A stretch of DNA of 64,000 nt from Gammaproteobacteria bacterium (GTDB lineage: Bacteria > Pseudomonadota > Gammaproteobacteria > Francisellales > CACEW01), in the NCBI GenBank assembly GCA_030652335.1, contig JAUSAW010000009.1:1-64000 (forward strand), written 5' to 3'. The translations under genes were made by a program, and so were the position numbers. Each line of letters starts with the position of its first letter. The stretch's first letter is position 1. The notes beneath the pieces were generated by a model. That model saw nothing but the letters and a program-made list of their open reading frames with translations. It searched no databases and was not told the origin of the DNA. This document shows, piece by piece, positions 18,741 to 27,540 of this stretch.

Positions 18741-19457
18741 ATGCAACAACTCAGCTTTAAATTAAAAGGTAGCTTATTTACCCTTAGTGTATTGCAGTTA
18801 CAAAATTTTAATCTCGTCCAGCTCGAACGAGAGCTTAGCGAAAAAATTCAAATGGCTCCAAAGTTTTTTTATCACACGCCAATGGTAATCGATATTCAGA
18901 AAATCTTGGATCAAGCTATCGATTTCCCTGCTTTAAAACAGGTACTGGAAAAATGTAATCTTATTCCCATTGGGATTAAAGGCGGTCTTGACTCTCAACA
19001 GCACGCAGCCAAACAGGCCGGCTTTGCCATAATGGCCGATTCCGCCGTTCAAACCAGCGAGAAGTCCACCGGAAGTGGGAAAACGCAACAGGTCAAAATT
19101 CGCGAACCCCAAGCCGCCACGCTGGTTTCTAAAGAGGGCACTCGTTTAATTACTCAACCGATTCGATCGGGCCAGCAAGTCTATGCACAAGGCGGAGATC
19201 TAGTCGTCGTAGCCTCTGTAAGTTCTGGCGCCGAACTATTAGCTGATGGCAATATTCATGTTTATGGCACATTGCGTGGCAGAGCATTGGCCGGGGTGAA
19301 TGGCAATCGTCAGGCTAGGATTTTTTGCCATCGCATAGAAGCAGAGTTGGTCGCTATAGCGGGCGAATTTAAAGTTTTTGAGCAAAACCCGAATACTTTT
19401 CCGGGCGCGGTACAAATATATTTAAAAGACCAACAATTAATAATTGAATCTTTATAA
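18741..19457 (+). CDS. minC: Septum site-determining protein MinC
   Basis: An inhibitor of FtsZ polymerisation that, with MinD, blocks division near the poles. The N-terminal domain (about 1-105) contacts FtsZ. The C-terminal beta-helix (about 125-238) starts with the conserved IRSGQQVYAQGGDLVVVASV block and includes GNIHVYGTLRGRALAGVNG and ARIFCHRIEAELVAIAG, which bind MinD. The length of 238 aa is typical. minD follows 113 bp later after a palindromic spacer. Confidence 0.96.
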   Translation: MQQLSFKLKGSLFTLSVLQLQNFNLVQLERELSEKIQMAPKFFYHTPMVIDIQKILDQAIDFPALKQVLEKCNLIPIGIKGGLDSQQHAAKQAGFAIMADSAVQTSEKSTGSGKTQQVKIREPQAATLVSKEGTRLITQPIRSGQQVYAQGGDLVVVASVSSGAELLADGNIHVYGTLRGRALAGVNGNRQARIFCHRIEAELVAIAGEFKVFEQNPNTFPGAVQIYLKDQQLIIESL

Positions 19458-19480
19458 GAAAATAGAAAAAAAACTAAAAA

Positions 19481-19515
19481 AAACTACATGTAGTTTTATT
19501 TTTATCCGCTATAAT
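19481..19515 (+). promoter_or_regulatory. Palindrome and -10 element between minC and minD
   Basis: The perfect 16-bp palindrome AAACTACATGTAGTTT (19481-19496) is followed by a T-rich stretch. TATAAT lies at 19510-19515, about 55 bp before minD. The palindrome could act as a weak terminator for minC, and the TATAAT as part of a separate minDE promoter; no good -35 is visible. Confidence 0.4.
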
Positions 19516-19570
19516 ACTATGGGTAGTAATTTAGCCGTAAGCTATTTAAGAATATAAGGAAAAACCAAAC

Positions 19571-20395
19571 ATGGCAGAAATAATTGTCATTACCTCCGGT
19601 AAAGGTGGGGTAGGAAAAACAACGACTAGCGCGGCTTTCGGGACCGCTCTTGCCATGCGCGGATTTAAAACCGTGGTCATCGATTTCGATGTAGGCTTGC
19701 GTAATCTTGACCTGATTATGGGTTGTGAACGTCGAGTCATTTATGATTTAGTAAACGTGATTAATGGTGAAGCTAACTTAAACCAGGCTTTAATTAAAGA
19801 TAAACGAGTCGATCAACTGTTTATTTTGCCTGCGTCACAAACCCGTGATAAAGACGCCCTAACCAAAGAAGGCGTTAAAAAAGTATTAGATGAACTCTCT
19901 ACTTCTTTTGATTATATAGTCTGCGACTCACCTGCGGGAATTGAGCGTGGCGCTTATCTTGCCATGTACTTTGCAGACCAAGCGATAGTCGTTACTAACC
20001 CAGAAGTATCTTCCGTTCGAGATTCAGATCGTATGCTCGGCGTACTATCAAGCAAATCTCGCCGTGCCGAAGAAGGCCTGGCGCCAATTAAAGAACATTT
20101 ATTATTGACTCGTTACTCTCCAGAGCGCGTAGCTAAAGGCGAAATGTTAAGCGTGGTCGACGTGCAAGATATCCTATCGATCCCATTATTGGGCGTAGTG
20201 CCAGAATCTAAAGCGGTATTAAAAGCCTCCAATGCAGGCGTACCTGTCAGCCTCGATCAAGAAAGCGATGCCGGCCAAGCTTACCTAGATGCAGTAAACC
20301 GTTTCTTGGGCCAAGACGTACCACATCGCTTTATTAACGAAGAAAAAGTAAACCTATTAAGAAGAATTTTTAGCAGAGGGAGAGTGACAGGATGA
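19571..20395 (+). CDS. minD: Septum site-determining ATPase MinD
   Basis: A 274-aa membrane-cycling ATPase that recruits MinC and is released by MinE, driving Min oscillation. The deviant Walker [13 protein letters not shown] (10-21) carries the signature lysine. [21 protein letters not shown] and [12 protein letters not shown] are the other nucleotide motifs. The C-terminal amphipathic helix [12 protein letters not shown] is the membrane-targeting sequence. Its stop overlaps the minE start (ATGA). Confidence 0.98.
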   Translation: MAEIIVITSGKGGVGKTTTSAAFGTALAMRGFKTVVIDFDVGLRNLDLIMGCERRVIYDLVNVINGEANLNQALIKDKRVDQLFILPASQTRDKDALTKEGVKKVLDELSTSFDYIVCDSPAGIERGAYLAMYFADQAIVVTNPEVSSVRDSDRMLGVLSSKSRRAEEGLAPIKEHLLLTRYSPERVAKGEMLSVVDVQDILSIPLLGVVPESKAVLKASNAGVPVSLDQESDAGQAYLDAVNRFLGQDVPHRFINEEKVNLLRRIFSRGRVTG

Positions 20396-20685
20396 AATGG
20401 CTAAAAGAACTGTTTCTGCCAAGCAATCAATCCGCTTGTTTAGCAAAAGAAAGATTACAGGTAATCGTAGCGCATGAGCGTAGCCATCGCCAAGGACCTG
20501 ATTTCTTACAACAATTACAACAAGAAATTACCGCTGTCATCGCCAAATACGTGAATATCGGCCTAGGTGATGTTGTCGTCGATTTTGAACAGAAAGGCGA
20601 CCGCTCAGTATTAGAACTGAACATCACCCTGCCGGATCAAACTTCAGCCAAAGTTAATACACCAGCTGCAGGACAAACGGCATAA
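20392..20685 (+). CDS. minE: Cell division topological specificity factor MinE
   Basis: A 97-aa protein that stimulates MinD ATPase and confines MinC/D to the poles. The N-terminal membrane and MinD-binding segment includes [16 protein letters not shown], and the dimerisation domain follows ([36 protein letters not shown]). It overlaps minD by 4 bp and is translationally coupled. Confidence 0.97.
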   Translation: MKWLKELFLPSNQSACLAKERLQVIVAHERSHRQGPDFLQQLQQEITAVIAKYVNIGLGDVVVDFEQKGDRSVLELNITLPDQTSAKVNTPAAGQTA

Positions 20686-20695
20686 AGGTTACAGC

Positions 20696-21682
20696 ATGAT
20701 CAGACTCAGTCATTGCACCCAGACCCAAAATGCCTGCAACCCTTCAGATATTAAAGCTCTGCCAGAACAAGGTTATTTATGGCTAATATTAAGCCGTGAT
20801 GAAAAATTTGATCTGGCAAGCTGGGTTTTAAACCTAAGCGGCAAACCCATTCATCCTCGTCATCTCGACGATATTATGCAAAAGAGTCATCCCAGTTATT
20901 ACGACTATATGACCAACTATGACATTCTGGTTTTTCGTACTATTACCACCATAGAAATCAGCCCGCGCCGTAGTTCAGAGTCATCCGCTTTTCTTCTCTA
21001 TAATAAGCTACTCGTTACTATCTACGATGGCTCCGAGAAAGAGCTTAACAAACTTTTAGATTTCGTAAACGATGCCAATAAATTATTACCGCAAACACCC
21101 GCCTTATTAATGGAAACCTGCCTGGATTATACAGTCAGCCACCTAAGCGAATTCAAAATATCTTTAGAAACCAGAATGAATGTCTGGCAGAAACGCCTGC
21201 TTAAAGGTAACCGCGGCAAACCCATGGACTGGACTAGCTTATTAGATTTTAAAGCGGACTTACGCAAATTAAAGGCCATCTGCGAAGAACAAGATGATAG
21301 CCTTAGCGCCTGGCGCAACAGCTTAAAAAGCGATGTCGAAAAACCCTATGTTCATACCGAGAACTTATTAGTTAATTTAAATGATGTGACCGAGCATAGC
21401 GCTCGCATGGTTGAATACGTCAGCCAATCTCAAAGTGAGCTCGAATCCCTAATGCAATTGCATTTCACCATATTAGGCCATCGCACCAATGAAATTATGC
21501 GCATTATCGCGATTTTAACAGGTGTCTTTATGCCGGCCAACTTAATTGCAGGCATCTATGGCATGAACTTTACAGGCTTACCTGAAGTCGGCACTCCTCA
21601 TGGCCTGGCTCATATCCTAGCATTAATGGTACTGACTACCGCCCTATCTCTTGGGGTCTTCCATTGGTTAAAGTGGATCTAA
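20696..21682 (+). CDS. CorA-family metal ion transporter
   Basis: A 328-aa member of the CorA/ZntB family of divalent cation channels. A long cytoplasmic N-terminal domain of about 260 residues ends in two C-terminal membrane segments. The first (about MRIIAILTGVFMPANLIAGI) is followed by the diagnostic YGMNF pore motif, and the second by a short basic C-terminus. It starts 10 bp after minE and is probably read through from the min operon. Whether it carries Mg, Co or Zn cannot be told from sequence. Confidence 0.9.
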   Translation: MIRLSHCTQTQNACNPSDIKALPEQGYLWLILSRDEKFDLASWVLNLSGKPIHPRHLDDIMQKSHPSYYDYMTNYDILVFRTITTIEISPRRSSESSAFLLYNKLLVTIYDGSEKELNKLLDFVNDANKLLPQTPALLMETCLDYTVSHLSEFKISLETRMNVWQKRLLKGNRGKPMDWTSLLDFKADLRKLKAICEEQDDSLSAWRNSLKSDVEKPYVHTENLLVNLNDVTEHSARMVEYVSQSQSELESLMQLHFTILGHRTNEIMRIIAILTGVFMPANLIAGIYGMNFTGLPEVGTPHGLAHILALMVLTTALSLGVFHWLKWI

Positions 21683-21762
21683 TTCTATCGCTCTTATTCA
21701 TTTGAATTACAGCACATTTTTCCCTACTATACCGACATAAAAATGGTATAAACGGATATAGT

Positions 21763-23142
21763 ATGTGGCATCTTAGATATGAACCCTTAGGACGATACTG
21801 GGAAAAGCCACTCTCTTTTGAGTATGGTGGATCGCTTAACTCAGATGGCAAGCTTAAAAAAATACACTGCAGCCCGGATATTATTGGGGCCTTTCGAAAT
21901 AGTGTTAGGGAATTTCAAAGCGATCCACGCATATTAGCGCATATCTTTCCAAGCCTATATGGCTATGCCAATATTTATGAAAAAGAAGAGTGTGTTTATT
22001 GCTACTCCATTATGGCTATCTTACAAAGGCTTCCAGTCGTTCTGACTGCTGCCAACTATGATGATATCTGCGGCTTAATCGTTTTAAGCTCTCAGGCTAA
22101 ACGCTATTTCTCTCAATATAGTCAAGCCAAACTCATCAATGCCGAGATGCAGAAAATTCTTCAAAAAATATCAACGGGTGAAAGTGTTGATATACATCAG
22201 CGTGATTTATTACCTTCACTATGGCAACGCTTGTGCAACTCAATAAGCCGACTATGGCAAAGCCCACCGATAGTGAATAATGAAACACCTACTACGCCAG
22301 AAAACCAAGCCCCCTTACTGCCACCACTCTCAAGAGGAAGGTCTACTGCCGAAAAAGTGCTCTTACCTAAGGCTCGAACACACAGAACAGCCCCGCGTCA
22401 TAACACCATACCTACTGTTCCACAACCAGAGCCTGAGCCTGCTCGCGCAGGTGCCGGAGAGCCAAAAGCAACGGTTTCCGCCACAAAGATGTCTTTGCAA
22501 GAGGCTTTCTATAAGCTAGGCCTACGCAATATTAAGGTAGATGAAATATCAAAATCTGACAGAGAAGCCACTGTCAAAGCGGCCAATAAAGCCTTTACCA
22601 GACTAGCCGTAAAATATCACCCCGATAAAAGTGGCAAAACAGAACAATACGATGTCATCGAGCACGCTCGCACCATTATAAATAAGACTTTGACTGAAGC
22701 CGAACCGTTTGTTTTTGAAGAGCCCGAGGCGTCGCCTCCAGCTTATGAGCCACCCACGACGGCTATCCCTCACCCTTCTGCCAAGACACCTTTTTATGAT
22801 GCTAAATACACGGCTACGGCCTCCTATTACGAGACACTAACGCCCACCGAAGAAAACCGTTTACTTGCCACAATTTTAATCGCTCAATACTTATTAAATG
22901 TTGCAGAGTTTGGCAATCCTGAAGATGCTTTTATTAACCTACCCCAAGAAGGCTGTAGTGCGAATGAAAAAGAATTGTACATTCAGTGCTACTTATTGTT
23001 AGCGTTTGTTAATAGCCAGTTGATAAAAGAGGAGGTATTGGTGGGATGCGCCAGATATATCCTTGAATTAGCGGACCCTACTCTTGTTGAACGCATGGTG
23101 TATGAATTAGAACAGCAATCCAGCTCTAGCCCAACTATATAA
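21763..23142 (+). CDS. J-domain protein with eukaryotic-like linkers, candidate effector
   Basis: A 459-aa protein with a J domain at about residues 243-311, including the obligatory HPD (286-288, in AVKYHPDKSG), which in this family stimulates Hsp70/DnaK ATPase. It is not DnaJ or DjlA: an unrecognised N-terminal half (1-170) precedes the J domain, and no zinc-finger or substrate-binding CTD follows. A Pro-rich linker has ENQAPLLPPL (180-189), like the tail motif of the membrane family upstream. A second linker has PPAY (325-328), a potential WW-domain ligand. The helical C-terminus is unknown. The placement at a lone plus-strand locus and the weak ribosome-binding site suggest independent regulation. 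An effector role is inference. Confidence 0.8.
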   Translation: MWHLRYEPLGRYWEKPLSFEYGGSLNSDGKLKKIHCSPDIIGAFRNSVREFQSDPRILAHIFPSLYGYANIYEKEECVYCYSIMAILQRLPVVLTAANYDDICGLIVLSSQAKRYFSQYSQAKLINAEMQKILQKISTGESVDIHQRDLLPSLWQRLCNSISRLWQSPPIVNNETPTTPENQAPLLPPLSRGRSTAEKVLLPKARTHRTAPRHNTIPTVPQPEPEPARAGAGEPKATVSATKMSLQEAFYKLGLRNIKVDEISKSDREATVKAANKAFTRLAVKYHPDKSGKTEQYDVIEHARTIINKTLTEAEPFVFEEPEASPPAYEPPTTAIPHPSAKTPFYDAKYTATASYYETLTPTEENRLLATILIAQYLLNVAEFGNPEDAFINLPQEGCSANEKELYIQCYLLLAFVNSQLIKEEVLVGCARYILELADPTLVERMVYELEQQSSSSPTI

Positions 23143-23233
23143 AGAGACTTCCATGGCTTGGCTTTAGTTCTCACTCGCTCCCTCTGTTAAATTCAGGTAC
23201 ACTTAATTACCTTAGTTTATTACCTGGATTGCT

Positions 23234-23587
23234 ATGGACCCTATCTTACAGAGCTGCGTCACTAAACTTGGCATCGATAAGATCGAGCGCCATATTTTCT
23301 TATGCGCCGATCAAACCAAACCTAAATGCTGCGATAAGCTAACCGGCCTTGCATCCTGGAATTATTTAAAAACACGTCTAAAGGATTTGCAACTAAACGA
23401 TAACGGTATCTTTCGCACCAAGGCCAACTGTTTACGGGTATGTGAAAAAGGCCCCATCGCTGTGGTTTACCCCGATGGCGTTTGGTATCATTCCTGCACT
23501 CCAGATGTATTAGAGCGCATCATTCAAGAACATCTCATCGGTGGCAAAGCGGTTACTGAGTTTATGTTCTATCCTATTAATATCTAG
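23234..23587 (+). CDS. 2Fe-2S ferredoxin-like (thioredoxin-fold) protein
   Basis: A 117-aa protein of the family annotated as (2Fe-2S) ferredoxin, with a thioredoxin fold related to NuoE-type subunits. The expected cysteines are visible: C24 and C32/C33 in [12 protein letters not shown], and C66 and C70 in [20 protein letters not shown]. The partner and exact redox role are unknown. It is followed by glk after 15 bp and probably cotranscribed. Confidence 0.88.
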   Translation: MDPILQSCVTKLGIDKIERHIFLCADQTKPKCCDKLTGLASWNYLKTRLKDLQLNDNGIFRTKANCLRVCEKGPIAVVYPDGVWYHSCTPDVLERIIQEHLIGGKAVTEFMFYPINI

Positions 23588-23602
23588 ACTAAAGGTTTAA
23601 CT

Positions 23603-24601
23603 ATGATCGTATTATCGGGTGACATCGGCGGCACATCGACCCGCTTACAACTCACGCAATGCAATGGCCACTTTGATTTTAAAATGCTGGCTCGCGAGCG
23701 TTATGCCAATGCCTCGCATAATAGCTTTAGTGAGATTATTCAAAAATTTCTTCGCGATAGTGGCAATCGTGAAATTGAATTGTACAGCGCCTGTTTTGCC
23801 GTAGCAGGCCCGATTATTAATGGTACGGTGAAATTCACTAACCTGCCTTGGTATATTGAAGAACATACATTAAAGCAAGAACTCAAACTTGAAAAAGTCA
23901 AGTTGATCAATGACTTTCAGGCCATAGGGTATGGGATTGAAATTTTAGCGTCTGAAGACGTGCATGTTTTGCAGGAAGGTCGTTATCAAATGAACCAAGT
24001 TAAGGCCATTATCGGTGCTGGAACGGGTCTTGGCATGGGCGTTATGCAATGGTCTGGCAGTATGTATGACGTTATCGCCACAGAGGGAGGCCATGTCGAT
24101 TTCGCCCCTATTAACGATATGCAGATTCAACTATTGCAATATATGCGTAAGAAATATCACCGCGTATCGGTGGAGCGTTTAGTTTCAGGCCCTGGCATTC
24201 ATAACCTGTATAGTTTTGTAAAAGATAACCCCTTGGCAACTGAACAAGAAAACCCTGACTTACATTTTGCGCTTTATAACAATGCCGACGCTGCTGCCAC
24301 AATTTCAGAATATGCCATCGACCATAAAGATCCTATGGCCATGCGCGCTATCGACTTATTTGTAGAAATTTATGGTTCAACCGCGGGCAATTTAGCCTTA
24401 AGCACCTTACCTTATAGTGGTCTTTATATTGCAGGCGGCATTGCACCTAAACTACTGCACCAGTTAACCAACGGGCGTTTTATGGACGCTTTTATCGATA
24501 AAGGCCGCCTGTCCAGTTTACTAAAAGATATTCCACTTTATATCGTGCTCAACACGCATGTGGGCTTATTAGGCGCAGCAGCTTATGCGGCAAGAACGTA
24601 A
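23603..24601 (+). CDS. glk: Glucokinase
   Basis: Phosphorylates glucose to glucose-6-phosphate with ATP. The 332-aa protein shows the N-terminal phosphate motif SGDIGGTSTRLQL, the AVAGPI segment, KLINDFQAIGYG, IGAGTGLGMG and ATEGGHVDFAP as in proteobacterial glucokinases, and a late GLYIAGGIAPK adenosine motif. AAAGG lies upstream of the ATG. Its stop overlaps the start of the next gene by one base (TAATG), so the next protein is coupled. Confidence 0.95.
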   Translation: MIVLSGDIGGTSTRLQLTQCNGHFDFKMLARERYANASHNSFSEIIQKFLRDSGNREIELYSACFAVAGPIINGTVKFTNLPWYIEEHTLKQELKLEKVKLINDFQAIGYGIEILASEDVHVLQEGRYQMNQVKAIIGAGTGLGMGVMQWSGSMYDVIATEGGHVDFAPINDMQIQLLQYMRKKYHRVSVERLVSGPGIHNLYSFVKDNPLATEQENPDLHFALYNNADAAATISEYAIDHKDPMAMRAIDLFVEIYGSTAGNLALSTLPYSGLYIAGGIAPKLLHQLTNGRFMDAFIDKGRLSSLLKDIPLYIVLNTHVGLLGAAAYAART

Positions 24602-24894
24602 TGCCAGCTTGCATAGAATTGGTGATCTATCAGATTAAGCCTGATTACCAGCAGTCGTTTGCCTCGCTAAGAGCCACTCTTTACGCTGAGTTAAAAAGCT
24701 TAGCTGGCTTTATCGATTATAAAACGTACCAAGATCTCGAGAATCCCCTAGGTTTTACGGATCAGGTAACATGGACCGATCCGTTAATGGCTAAACAAGC
24801 TTTTGCAAAATTTATGACCCTACACTCTGCGCCAGCCTTTATGGCTTGCATAGACAAGGTAATCCTTACCCAGCATTTACAGGAAAGTAGCTAA
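24601..24894 (+). CDS. ABM-like dimeric alpha-beta barrel protein
   Basis: A 97-aa protein with the pattern of antibiotic-biosynthesis-monooxygenase-like domains (IELVIYQIKPDYQQSFASLR ... GFIDYKTYQDLENP ... DQVTWTDPLMAKQAFAKF). These small barrels often act as monooxygenases or as binding proteins; no substrate can be inferred. It is coupled by one-base overlaps to both glk and apaH, so it belongs to the same operon. Confidence 0.75.
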   Translation: MPACIELVIYQIKPDYQQSFASLRATLYAELKSLAGFIDYKTYQDLENPLGFTDQVTWTDPLMAKQAFAKFMTLHSAPAFMACIDKVILTQHLQESS

Positions 24895-25703
24895 TGGCAC
24901 ATTATGCTATCGGAGATATCCAGGGTTGTTATATCGAATTCTCCGAACTATTAGAAAAGATTGCCTTCGATCCCACTAAAGACCAGCTATGGTTAGTCGG
25001 GGACTTAGTCAATCGCGGACCGCAATCCTTGCAAACATTACGCTTAATTCGAGAATTAGGTGATAGCGTTATTTCAATTCTTGGCAATCATGATCTGCAT
25101 CTATTAGCCGTATATTATGGCATTAGCGAAATAAGCCCAGAGGATACCTTTCACGATATCTTAGGCGCCCCTGATTGTGGTGAACTGATAGACTGGCTTC
25201 GCCATCGCCCACTATTGCACTATGATACGGAGCTTAATTTTTTAATGGTGCATGCTGGACTTGCGCCCCAATGGACGCTAATCCAAGCTCAAGACTGCGC
25301 ACGTGAAGTGGAAACGCTTATACAAAGCCGTGAAATTGTCGATTTCTTAAAAAATATGTATGGCAATCAGCCTGATATCTGGAGCGATGCTTTAATAGGC
25401 TGGGATCGCTTGCGCGTCATTACCAACTATCTCACTCGAGTCCGTTATTGTGATGCAAAAGGTAGGATGGATTTCGAGCATAAAGGCGATATCACTCCTG
25501 AAGGCTTTTACCCCTGGTATAAAGTGCCTAATCGTCACACTCAAGGGCTGCGAATCGTATATGGACACTGGGCAGCGTTAAAAGGTTGCAGCGATAGTGC
25601 AAATATCTTTGCTATCGATACCGGCTGTGCCTGGGGTGATAGTTTAACAGCATTACGCTTAGAAGATTTACAGCGCTTTAGCGTAGCCTCAAAACAAAGC
25701 TAG
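24894..25703 (+). CDS. apaH: Diadenosine tetraphosphatase (symmetrical)
   Basis: Hydrolyses Ap4A to two ADP, removing stress nucleotides and de-capping Np4-RNAs. The 269-aa metallophosphatase has the motifs GDIQGCY (8-14), GDLVNRGPQS, LGNHDLHLL and VHAGLAPQW in order; a late YGHWAALKG gives the remaining metal-binding His and IDTGCAWG follows. It starts on the last base of the preceding gene and its end overlaps the convergent hemW gene by 15 bp. Confidence 0.96.
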   Translation: MAHYAIGDIQGCYIEFSELLEKIAFDPTKDQLWLVGDLVNRGPQSLQTLRLIRELGDSVISILGNHDLHLLAVYYGISEISPEDTFHDILGAPDCGELIDWLRHRPLLHYDTELNFLMVHAGLAPQWTLIQAQDCAREVETLIQSREIVDFLKNMYGNQPDIWSDALIGWDRLRVITNYLTRVRYCDAKGRMDFEHKGDITPEGFYPWYKVPNRHTQGLRIVYGHWAALKGCSDSANIFAIDTGCAWGDSLTALRLEDLQRFSVASKQS

Positions 25704-26813
25704 AATCTCATTAAGAAATCGAGCCCCAAGAGCCGTGACCCTAATGATATCGCCCTTACGTTCCAGCAAACCTTTTTGGAAGGCTATCGACAAGGGCTTT
25801 TCAATCGCAGCCAAAGATAAGCCTGTGCGAGTTTCAAATTGTGCAATGCTAAAGCCTTGATATAAGCGTAGGCAACTTAGCATAAACTCTAAAGGCAGCT
25901 CTTCGCGGCTAATGCGCTTAGTCTCAGCAGTAAAAGCTTGTTCAGGATCTAAATAGGCTTTGGGATGTTTATGCTTATAATAACGGCTAATAATGTTATC
26001 TTGGCTGGTTATTTTGCCATGCGCGCCGGCCCCAATCGCTAAGTAATCGCCGAATTGCCAATAATTAATATTATGCCGACATTCCATTCCAGGCTTAGCA
26101 AAGGCAGATGTTTCATAATGAATAAAACCAGCTTCGGAAAGTAAGATTTCCCCCAGCGCTTCTATTTCGCCTAAAACTTCTTCTTCAGGCAAAGTCGGTG
26201 GCTTGGCATAAAACAGGGTATTAGGCTCGATAGTAAGCTGATACCAGGATAGATGCGTGGGATGTAAAGCAAGAGCCTGTTTAATATCGGCAAGGCCTTC
26301 CGCAACGCTTTGATCCGGCAGTCCATGCATTAAATCGATATTAAAGGTCTTAAAGCCAGCCCGATGAATTTCATCAACAGCCCGAATCGCCTCATCGCCA
26401 GAATGGATGCGGCCTAGCTTTTTTAAATGATGCGGCGCGAAGGTCTGCACGCCTAAAGATATGCGATTAATGCCTATGGCGTAATATTCGCTAAACTGGC
26501 CTCGCTCTATGGTGCCAGGGTTAGCCTCTAAAGTAATCTCGCAATCAGGCACAAGCTTAAGCTGCTTTTGAACGGCTTGTAGCAAGGTATCTAGGCTCGC
26601 TGCCGAAAATAGGCTGGGCGTGCCACCACCGATAAAAATCGATTCAATTTGCCGACCTTCTGCCAGATGACTATCTTGTAGCAAATCGTCTATTAAGGCA
26701 CTGATATACGCTTGCTCAGGCATTTGTGCTGGCTGGGCATGGGAATTGAAATCACAGTAGGGGCATTTTTTCACACACCAAGGAAGGTGAATATATAAAC
26801 TTAATGGAATAAT
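25689..26813 (-). CDS. hemW: Radical SAM haem chaperone HemW, start codon apparently missing
   Basis: An oxygen-independent coproporphyrinogen-oxidase-like radical SAM protein; HemW relatives bind and deliver haem. The body is typical (FIGGGTPSLFS, EANPGT, RISLGVQTF, FNIDLMHGLPDQ). The [4Fe-4S] motif CxxxCxxC reads CVKKCPYC, within LSLYIHLPWCVKKCPYC. The only canonical start, a GTG at 26774, begins at the V and would drop the first cluster cysteine and the conserved YIHLPWC. The open frame continues upstream to a TAG at 26832-26834 with no ATG, GTG or TTG. Two ATT codons (26813, 26810) follow GGGAGAGGG closely, so ATT initiation is proposed. Alternatives are a start codon lost to the adjacent palindrome, a sequence error, or a pseudogene. 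Confidence 0.85.
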   Translation of the reverse strand: MIPLSLYIHLPWCVKKCPYCDFNSHAQPAQMPEQAYISALIDDLLQDSHLAEGRQIESIFIGGGTPSLFSAASLDTLLQAVQKQLKLVPDCEITLEANPGTIERGQFSEYYAIGINRISLGVQTFAPHHLKKLGRIHSGDEAIRAVDEIHRAGFKTFNIDLMHGLPDQSVAEGLADIKQALALHPTHLSWYQLTIEPNTLFYAKPPTLPEEEVLGEIEALGEILLSEAGFIHYETSAFAKPGMECRHNINYWQFGDYLAIGAGAHGKITSQDNIISRYYKHKHPKAYLDPEQAFTAETKRISREELPLEFMLSCLRLYQGFSIAQFETRTGLSLAAIEKPLSIAFQKGLLERKGDIIRVTALGARFLNEILALF

Positions 26814-26815
26814 GG

Positions 26816-26868
26816 CCCTCTCCCGCAGAATCTAACGATTCTTCGACCTCTCCCGAAATGGGAGAGGT
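26816..26868. repeat. Composite palindromic repeat upstream of hemW
   Basis: Two hairpin units lie side by side. GAATCTAACGATTC is flanked by CCCTCTCCC, and a perfect 9-bp stem ACCTCTCCC-GAAAT-GGGAGAGGT spans 26846-26868. It fills the whole space between uspA and hemW and supplies the GGGAGAGGG that now sits where a hemW ribosome-binding site should be. Confidence 0.7.
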
Positions 26869-26877
26869 ACAATAAAT

Positions 26878-27306
26878 TTAAGGGCGGATACGGACGACTA
26901 GCACATCGCAATTAGCATGATGCAGAACGCTGCTAGCAGTGGAGCCTAGCAATCTTTGCACGCCACCGTGGCCGTGACTACCGATTACGATAATATCAGC
27001 CTGGATCTTATCGGCCAATCGCACAATCTCAATCGTGGCTGAACCGCGAGCTACTACATAATTAGCATCGACATCGATCTGAGTCTTAACCCTTTCCATT
27101 TTTTTAAGGCAATCTTGTTCGATACGGGATTCGATATCGGTAACGGTGGATAAACCCGAAGCCATATAATATGGGATATGAGGCACGACAGTCACGATGG
27201 TAAGCTTGGCTTCGTTACGCTTCATTAAAGCAATGGCTTTTTTTACGACCGGTAAATCATCGTTATGTAAATCTGTTGCAACGAGCACATGTGTATAATT
27301 TGACAT
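26878..27306 (-). CDS. Universal stress protein (UspA family)
   Basis: A 142-aa single-domain Usp. It has the N-terminal strand HVLVATDLHNDD and the ATP-binding G-2X-G-9X-G(S/T) motif in GSHGHGGVQRLLGSTASSVL near residue 112, so it is of the nucleotide-binding type. Such proteins accumulate on starvation and stress. The ATG follows GAGGTGGG in a leader that is nearly duplicated upstream of the small gene at 57771, hinting at common regulation. Confidence 0.92.
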   Translation of the reverse strand: MSNYTHVLVATDLHNDDLPVVKKAIALMKRNEAKLTIVTVVPHIPYYMASGLSTVTDIESRIEQDCLKKMERVKTQIDVDANYVVARGSATIEIVRLADKIQADIIVIGSHGHGGVQRLLGSTASSVLHHANCDVLVVRIRP

Positions 27307-27309
27307 CGA

Positions 27310-27342
27310 CCCACCTCAAGATTTCAGAAAAGCATACATGAT
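27310..27342 (-). promoter_or_regulatory. Leader shared with the gene at 57771
   Basis: Read on the minus strand: ATCATGTATGC, a 7-base spacer, then AAATCTTGAGGTGGG ending next to the uspA ATG. The same two blocks precede the gene at 57771-58058 with the spacer shortened. The TGTATGC part could be an extended -10, and GAGGTGG is the ribosome-binding site. Confidence 0.5.
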
Positions 27343-27445
27343 TGTAAAGTAAAAAAACCTTATTATCTAGGTTAATTGGCTTAATACAGCGTTCCCGCTA
27401 AAAATTATCTATATAAATTAATAAGCTTCAGGAACGTCTTTACGC

Positions 27446-27512
27446 GATGAGGGGATTTTAAGGGGAGAGAATCGCGATTATCTCCCCTTAATGCAAGCAC
27501 GAATTCATTTCG
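27446..27512. repeat. Dispersed palindrome A, copy 1
   Basis: About 67 bp around the stem TTAAGGGGAGA / TCTCCCCTTAA with an AATCGC-containing loop. A second copy, about 80 percent identical without gaps by eye, is at 56402-56468. It lies in the 234-bp gap between uspA and rdgB. Confidence 0.75.
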
Positions 27513-27540
27513 GGTGACGCATTAAACCCCTGGCCGTAAT

